From Mesostigma viride (Eukaryota > Streptophyta > Mesostigmatophyceae > Mesostigmatales > Mesostigmataceae), in assembly GCA_009746045.1 (NCBI GenBank), contig RPFO01000080.1:3238251-3285250 (forward strand): 47,000 bases of DNA, given 5' to 3'. The position numbers were made by a program, and so were the translations under genes. Of the stretch, positions 41,837-47,000 are shown one piece after another. Positions within the stretch are counted from its first letter, which is position 1. Each line of letters starts with the position of its first letter. The notes under the pieces were generated by a model that ran no database searches, had not been told where the DNA came from, and saw only the letters and a list, made by a program, of their open reading frames with translations.

Positions 41837-44800
41837 ATGGAAGGCGCCGACAAAGACGTGAAAAACGACGTGGCAGCAATGACGGAAATCGGGAAAGCAT
41901 CTGATGCAAAGGGTAAAGCGCATCCCAATGAATCATCTCGCGAGACCTCCCACGAAACAGGGGGCGCTGAGCCGGGCTCGCTCCCCATGCCCCCGACCAG
42001 GGCTCCATGGGCATCAGGCGCCGGCCCCGCGCTTCCAACCACCGCATGGGGAGCCGCCCGCGGGATCGTGCCGCCCGTCAGCTCCCCGTGGCCCGGCGCC
42101 GACTGCGGAGCCGGGCCGATGCCGCAAACCAAGGCGCCATGGGCAGCCGTTCCCAGCGCCGGGGCAGGACCCATGCCACCCACGCGTGCACCCTGGGTGT
42201 CAGGACAAGACTCCGCAGCGGGGCCAATGCCGCCTACTCGGGCCCCCTGGGCCGCAGCGCCCGATTCCGGGGCAGGACCCATGCCGCCTACTCGGGCCCC
42301 CTGGGCGACCGGCGCCGGGCCGATGCCTCCCACGAGAGCTCCGTTGGCCACCGAAGGCGAGCATGCTGCGGGTGCGAGGCCAGCTGGTGGTGACGGCCGG
42401 CAGTTGAAGGGCTCAGAGGCGGTACATGATGCTGGCAGTGCAGCCAAGCAGCCTCCGGTGATCGTCCCGGGGATGTTTGGTGGTGGGCGGCTGGCGTCCC
42501 AGGTGTGTGCAGGAGGGTCCTCAGCCTATTGTCACTGTTATGCTGGCGCTGTTGTTACACTGGGTGGTGGTGCTATACTGGTTGCGTCACAGATCAACAT
42601 TTTTGTAACACGGGGATGTCTCTAACAGGCTGAGTACACATCTCAGTGATCGATTAATTCATGGATTGATAAGTTGAACGCACTGCTTTGGTCATCGCCT
42701 TATCTACTAGGAACCCCTTCCCATTTAAATTTAGTGCCTGTTCAAGCCTAGGGCAGTCCTCTAGCTGCCAGCGTGTTTGCTGGTTCCCCACGCGGCACTC
42801 TATGTCGGTGGCGGTCACTATACATATCCACGTGACTTCAGCTTGAAATCCAGATACGCCAGCTCAGGCTTGTAATCTGGACCATGGAAGCTGAAGCCTG
42901 CCTTTTGTGTACATGTATGATTATATAATATGGTTGAATGTATACACGTCTGCTTATGTGACGTGGTTGACTATACACCTGCTTGCTTATGTGATATGGT
43001 TTACTATGTACATGCTGGCTGATCAAGTGTGGTAACCCCTTGACCTCCATCCAACTCCCCAGCCCAATCCCCTTCCCTTCCTGATAAAACTATAGTAAAC
43101 AAAACTAATAGTATACAAAACCACTAGTATACAAAACTAATATACAAAACTGTTTCTGTACCTCACAAACAAGCAAAGCAACGCAAAGAGGCATGCCCTG
43201 TCCTTGGGTCTGGGCGTTGGAGCCTACGGCGGAACCTTGGAGCCTACTATTATATATACTATTATATTATATGGTACCAAACTATTTCACTTACCTTGGA
43301 GCCTACGGAGGAACCTTGGAGCATACAGAGCTCACCTGCATTAGGTTTTGCTAGTGCTCCCCCCCCACCACCACCACCACCACACACCACACACCCACAC
43401 CTGCTGCCTGCCATCACCATCCCTGTCAGATAATTCAACGTCCTCTTGTCTTGACAACGATTCCATACCTCTTTCTAGGCCCGGTCGTCTAGTCTAGCTA
43501 AATGCCACACTTACGACGCCAACTGCCGAGCAGCTCCATCCTCCGGCTTTCGTACCTTTGCCCTTTCCACCCTCACCGACCAACACCCAAATCCCCCCAC
43601 CCATCCCCGACCCCTCCCAACCCCGCCCGCCCACCCTGGCCCCCTCCATCTACACCACAACCCCACGACAACCCTTTACCCACCTCACCCCACCCCACAT
43701 CCGTCCTACACCCACCCCACCCACCCACCCACCCACCCCTCACCGCACCCCATCGCACCCCACCACGCCCCACAGCCTCGCTATTTCCTTCTTCCCCACC
43801 CAAGCTCACCTCACCCCTGCAACCCCACCACGACCTTCCTTCCCCCCCCCCCCCCAACACACACACATCAGCTTCCCAACACAGCCGCGGAGCACGCCCA
43901 AGCCGCCATGCCCGTCCTCCCCCTTGTCGGCGGAGCGGCTGCCGTGGAGGCTGCGGGGTTCCGCCTCCCCTCCAAGTTCATCAACTCCAAGCCCGACTTG
44001 GAACTCTTCCATGCGAGCCTGACCGGCCAGGGCCTCCTGGGTTTCATCATGGACATCAACGAGGCGCTGCGGGGTGTCCCCTTGAGCGCCGAGTGCCAGG
44101 TGTCGGCGCACGCACGAGGGGTGATCAGCATGCTGGACGAGCTGGAGGCGTGGGTGGACGAGATCCCGCCGGCCACGCAGGTGGTTGTAGGTAGTGTGTT
44201 AGGAATCCCTGCCGGTGTGTACCCCAAGTGTTTGGATGGGTGAGAGTGGTAGGGGGCGACATGCCCGCAGCCATGCAGGTGGGTCTGTATCTATAAGTAT
44301 CTATAAGTAAAACAAAACGAAATAAATAGTAGTACATGGATAGACTTGTAGTATCTATAAGTAAAACAAAACGAAATAAATAGTAGTACATTCTGATCAG
44401 TAGTACAGTAGTACATGGATAGACTTGTAGTATCTATAAGTAAAACAAAACGAAATAAATAGTAGTACATGGATAGACTTGTAGTATCTATAAGTAAAAC
44501 AAAACGAAATAAATAGTAGTACATTCTGATCAGTAGTACAGTAGTACATGGATAGACTTGTAGTATCTATAAGTAAAACAAAACAAAATAAATAGTAGTA
44601 CATGGATAGACTTGTAGTATCTATAAGTAAAACAAAACGAAATAAATAGTAGTACATTCTGATCAGTAGTACAGTAGTACATGGATAGACTTGTAGTATC
44701 TATAAGTAAAACAAAACGAAATAAATAGTAGTACATGGATAGACTTGTAGTATCTATAAGTAAAACAAAACGAAATAAATAGTAGTACATTCTGATCAGT

Positions 44801-47000
44801 AGTACAGTAGTACATGGATAGACTTGTAGTATCTATAAGTAAAACAAAACGAAATAAATAGTAGTACATGGATAGACTTGTAGTATCTATAAGTAAAACA
44901 AAACGAAATAAATAGTAGTACATTCTGATCAGTAGTACAGTAGTACATGGATAGACTTGTAGTATCTATAAGTAAAACAAAACGAAATAAATAGTAGTAC
45001 ATGGATAGACTTGTAGTATCTATAAGTAAAACAAAACGAAATAAATAGTAGTACATTCTGATCAGTAGTACAGTAGTACATGGATAGACTTGTAGTATCT
45101 ATAAGTAAAACAAGACGAAATAAATAGTAGTACATGGATAGACTTGTAGATATGTCCCATGGCCGTGTCACTCACGTGGGCTTGTATCTATGTATACTTG
45201 AAATGTACTACTCCTTAACACCTCCATGGCTTGTGTACCAGGATACTGCCGGCTAGATACTGCCGGCTACACGCAGGTGGGTTCTTGAGTTGGAAACTGG
45301 ATCAGTTGTGTGGGGGGGTGGGGGGGGGGGGGGGATTATACTTAAATATTGATGTTCTTATGATTTTCTCAGGGCCTTAAAACTTCCATTTTGTGTGTAC
45401 GCACACCACGGGGTACGCACAACCCTGCGCTCACCAATCCATGACCTGACCTGTTCCTTATCCTTGTGACGCCACGGGTGTCCACCGACCCTTGCGCTGC
45501 GGCAACATGTTGTCGTGAACCACATGTGTTCACTGTAATCAGCAGGTTCCCTTGTTCCTTATCCTTGTGACGTCACTCCTACCAAACAGGCCATGCGCTA
45601 CGGCAATACGGCGTTCCGGGAATGGCACCGGCGGCTGGTGGCGAACGCAGGTCGCCTGCTGGTGGAGTTGCTACCCAGGTGGTCTAGGCGTTTTTAGCCC
45701 GCGTGTATTCGCGTCAAAACTTCGCTGTGGAACTTGTGTGCCTGAGAGCGAGAATGGCTCAAAGGGTTCGATTGAGATTGAGCGTCATCATTACACTCAC
45801 AGGAATTGTTGATCTCTGGGCTATCCCCATTTTTTACACTAGTGATCATATCACTGGTGGTGAGGTAAACGACCCCAACTAGTAGAATGTGACTACTTGA
45901 AAAGCGAACCAATCTCGAAAACAGAAGAACACTTGGATAGGGTCATGGGGGGGGCGGGGGAGAGATATGCGTGGGCGTGGGCATGTGCGTGGTCTGACCA
46001 CAGAACTTAACTCGGGTGCGTTATTACGGGAGGGCTACGGGAAACTCATGATGCAGTGGGTAGCGTAGGGTCTGGCGCGAGCGCAGGTAGGGGCGCGTGT
46101 GTCTCTGGTCTTGGGTTACTGTCATCTGGCACAGCAACTTCCCTCTACAAGTCCCTCGATGTGCTTGTGCTCGCAACTGTACAACATGATCGCAAGCCCG
46201 TAGGGGCTGCCTCGTGAGGGCGTAGGTAACACATTTGCAGGCTTGAGGTTCGGCAACATTTGCACAAGCCAGGGGTTGCCTTGCGAAGCACTGGTATGCT
46301 GCACCAGACCCATTGGTCACTATACTGCTCACTACTATGCTTGGGCGGTTGCCTTGCAAAGCACTAGTATACTGTACTAGACCCATTGGTCACTATTCTG
46401 GTCACTACAACGTGTGGGTGGTTGCCTTGCAAAGCACTAGTATACTGTACTAGACCCATTGGTCACTATACTGGTCACTACAACGTGTGGGCGGTTGCCT
46501 TGCGAAGCACTTGTATTTTGTACTAGACCGACTGGTCTCTATACCGGTCACTACAACGCTTGGGCGGTTGCCTTGCGAAGCACTAGCATATTGTACTAGA
46601 CCCATTGGTCACCACACTTGCAACCTTAGGCAGCAGCATCGCAAGCCAGGGGGTTGCCAGGGCGTTGCCTCGCGAAGCCGTGTAGTGTTAACGGAGGACA
46701 TGTACTCCTAGACCCATGTTTAAGGTGAGTGTCAGACCGACCCAGGACTGATCATTATCTTAGACGACTGTAAGACTGTTCTTCGATCCAGCTAGGGTCC
46801 ACACTCAAGATTTGTTACATTCTACCACTAGCAGAGGTCGAAACCAGGGTCGCATGATCTTAAAGTCGGGTCCAGGAGTACAAGTGGAGTTTGATTTGGA
46901 AGTTTGAAGGCTTGTCGGTGCATCAGCAGGAGTCCCCTTCAAACCTTACGAAGCAAGGGGGATTTGCTGGATGTTTGTTTGTTTTGTCGACACAGGGGAC
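41837..47000 (+). CDS. PP2A phosphatase activator (PTPA family), partial at the window end
   Basis: Exons seen: 41837-42502, 43872-44180, 45590-45678, with phases 0, 0 and 2; later exons lie beyond the window. Exon 1 (ATG in ATACAATGGAAGG) encodes an acidic lead, then about seven repeats of the type GAGPMPPTRAPWA. Exon 2 encodes the start of the PTPA fold: FRLPSKFINSKPDLELFH, then LLGFIMDINEALRGVPLS, then MLDELEAWVDEIPPATQ. Exon 3 begins MRYGNTAFREWHRRL, matching the conserved (R)(F/Y)GN(K/T)A(Y/F)R block. PTPA is a cytosolic/nuclear ATP-dependent activator and metal-loading chaperone for PP2A catalytic subunits, with prolyl isomerase activity reported. The ATP-site and C-terminal blocks are not in view. 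The link between exon 1 and exon 2 rests on matching phase and proximity; exon 1 might be a separate gene. No exon is found in 45679-47000. Confidence 0.8.
42503..43871. other. PTPA intron 1 (inferred) with short repeats
   Basis: It contains a roughly 36-bp repeat with GCTTATGTGACGTGG and GACTATACACCTGC (about 42940-43015), ACTAGTATACAAAAC repeats (43085-43150), two CCTTGGAGCCTACGG(C/A)GG boxes (43208 and 43292) and a C/A-rich stretch (43360-43860). No coding signal. Confidence 0.55.
44240..45290 (+). repeat. donor-edge copies downstream of PTPA exon 2
   Basis: Real donor: CCGGCCACGCAG|GTGGTTG at 44180/44181. Copies: CCCGCAGCCATGCAG|GTGGGTC at 44278/44279 and GCCGGCTACACGCAG|GTGGGTTC at 45276/45277, the latter with an extra GATACTGCCGGCTA piece before it. 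GT intact in both. The 133-bp array lies exactly between the two copies. Confidence 0.85.
44288..45150. repeat. 133-bp tandem array in PTPA intron 2
   Basis: About 6.5 nearly identical 133-bp units. Each unit is two roughly 57-bp halves (ACATGGATAGACTTGTAGTA, then ATCTATAAGTAAAAC) plus a spacer CATTCTGATCAGTAGTACAG. Repeated 86-codon minus-strand frames spaced 133 bp apart are its shadows. Confidence 0.95.
45450..45589 (+). repeat. acceptor-edge copy upstream of PTPA exon 3
   Basis: GTTCCTTATCCTTGTGACG occurs at 45453 and at 45554, and the exon text TGCGCTACGGCAA (45593) is echoed as TGCGCTGCGGCAA (45493). The offset is 100-101 bp in both parts. The acceptor AG of the copy has decayed. Confidence 0.85.
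45679..47000. other. PTPA intron 3, running off the window
   Basis: It contains the 73-bp array given separately and a poly-G patch near 45950. A final stretch from 46700 to 47000 shows no coding signal. Confidence 0.5.
46195..46690. repeat. 73-bp tandem repeat in PTPA intron 3
   Basis: About five good copies and two degraded ones of a unit with GGTTGCCTTGCGAAGCACTA, TACTGTACTAGACCCATTGG and TCACTATACTGGTCACTACA, starting at about 46272, 46345, 46418, 46491 and 46564. Confidence 0.9.

Noticed and set aside
44288-45150. CRISPR-like array
   Set aside because: The units are identical along their whole length with no unique spacers, and the window is eukaryotic.
44125-45171. Six near-identical 86-residue minus-strand proteins
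   Set aside because: Shadows of the 133-bp tandem array; their spacing equals the repeat period.

Overview
This is nuclear DNA from a eukaryote, most likely a green alga (Chlorophyta). It has intron-rich genes with GT-AG introns and consistent phases, a KNOX-type TALE homeobox gene, a class VIII (plant-lineage) myosin, several retroelements, and many G/C-rich hexamer and other simple repeats. No operons, bacterial ribosome-binding sites, tRNA or rRNA genes, or CRISPR arrays are visible. Species cannot be fixed from the sequence alone.

Layout. (1) 1-13829 is a nested stack of mobile elements. The host is an LTR-type retroelement whose polyprotein reads retropepsin fragment, cytosine-5 DNA methyltransferase, gypsy-like reverse transcriptase, then a copia-like RNase H tail. 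A 5'-truncated LINE on the minus strand (2237-12676) split the reverse transcriptase at a 12-bp target duplication. The LINE was split in turn by an 8.4-kb element (3261-11669) with 16-bp inverted ends and TTAA on both sides. That element carries minus-strand hypothetical reading frames, a 171-bp satellite, a near-perfect 613-bp foldback and about 1.3 kb of GGGC-type hexamer arrays. (2) 13830-17464 holds retroelement relics and microsatellites. (3) 17465-24437, minus strand, is a seven-exon KNOX homeobox gene. (4) 25433-25693, plus strand, is a small LYR-motif mitochondrial assembly-factor gene, divergent from KNOX. (5) 27893-40610, minus strand, is a twelve-exon class VIII myosin whose tail is broken by one extra base in a 13-base homopolymer. 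(6) 41837 to beyond the window, plus strand, is a PP2A activator (PTPA) gene, divergent from the myosin; three exons are visible.

The most unusual signal is in the introns. In all three intron-bearing genes, introns contain tandem, decayed copies of the edge of their own flanking exon together with the adjoining splice site. Donor-side copies follow the real donor, acceptor-side copies precede the real acceptor, and the real site is always the exon-proximal copy. At least ten introns show it, with spacings of about 25-210 bp, usually near 100 bp. This looks like intron growth by repeated tandem duplication across exon-intron junctions, leaving rows of decoy splice sites. The second highlight is the DNA-methyltransferase-bearing retroelement.

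The single-copy genes belong to separate processes (zygote/diploid transcription programme, mitochondrial assembly, actin-based transport, phosphatase activation). I see no functional cluster, only two divergent gene pairs that may share promoters.
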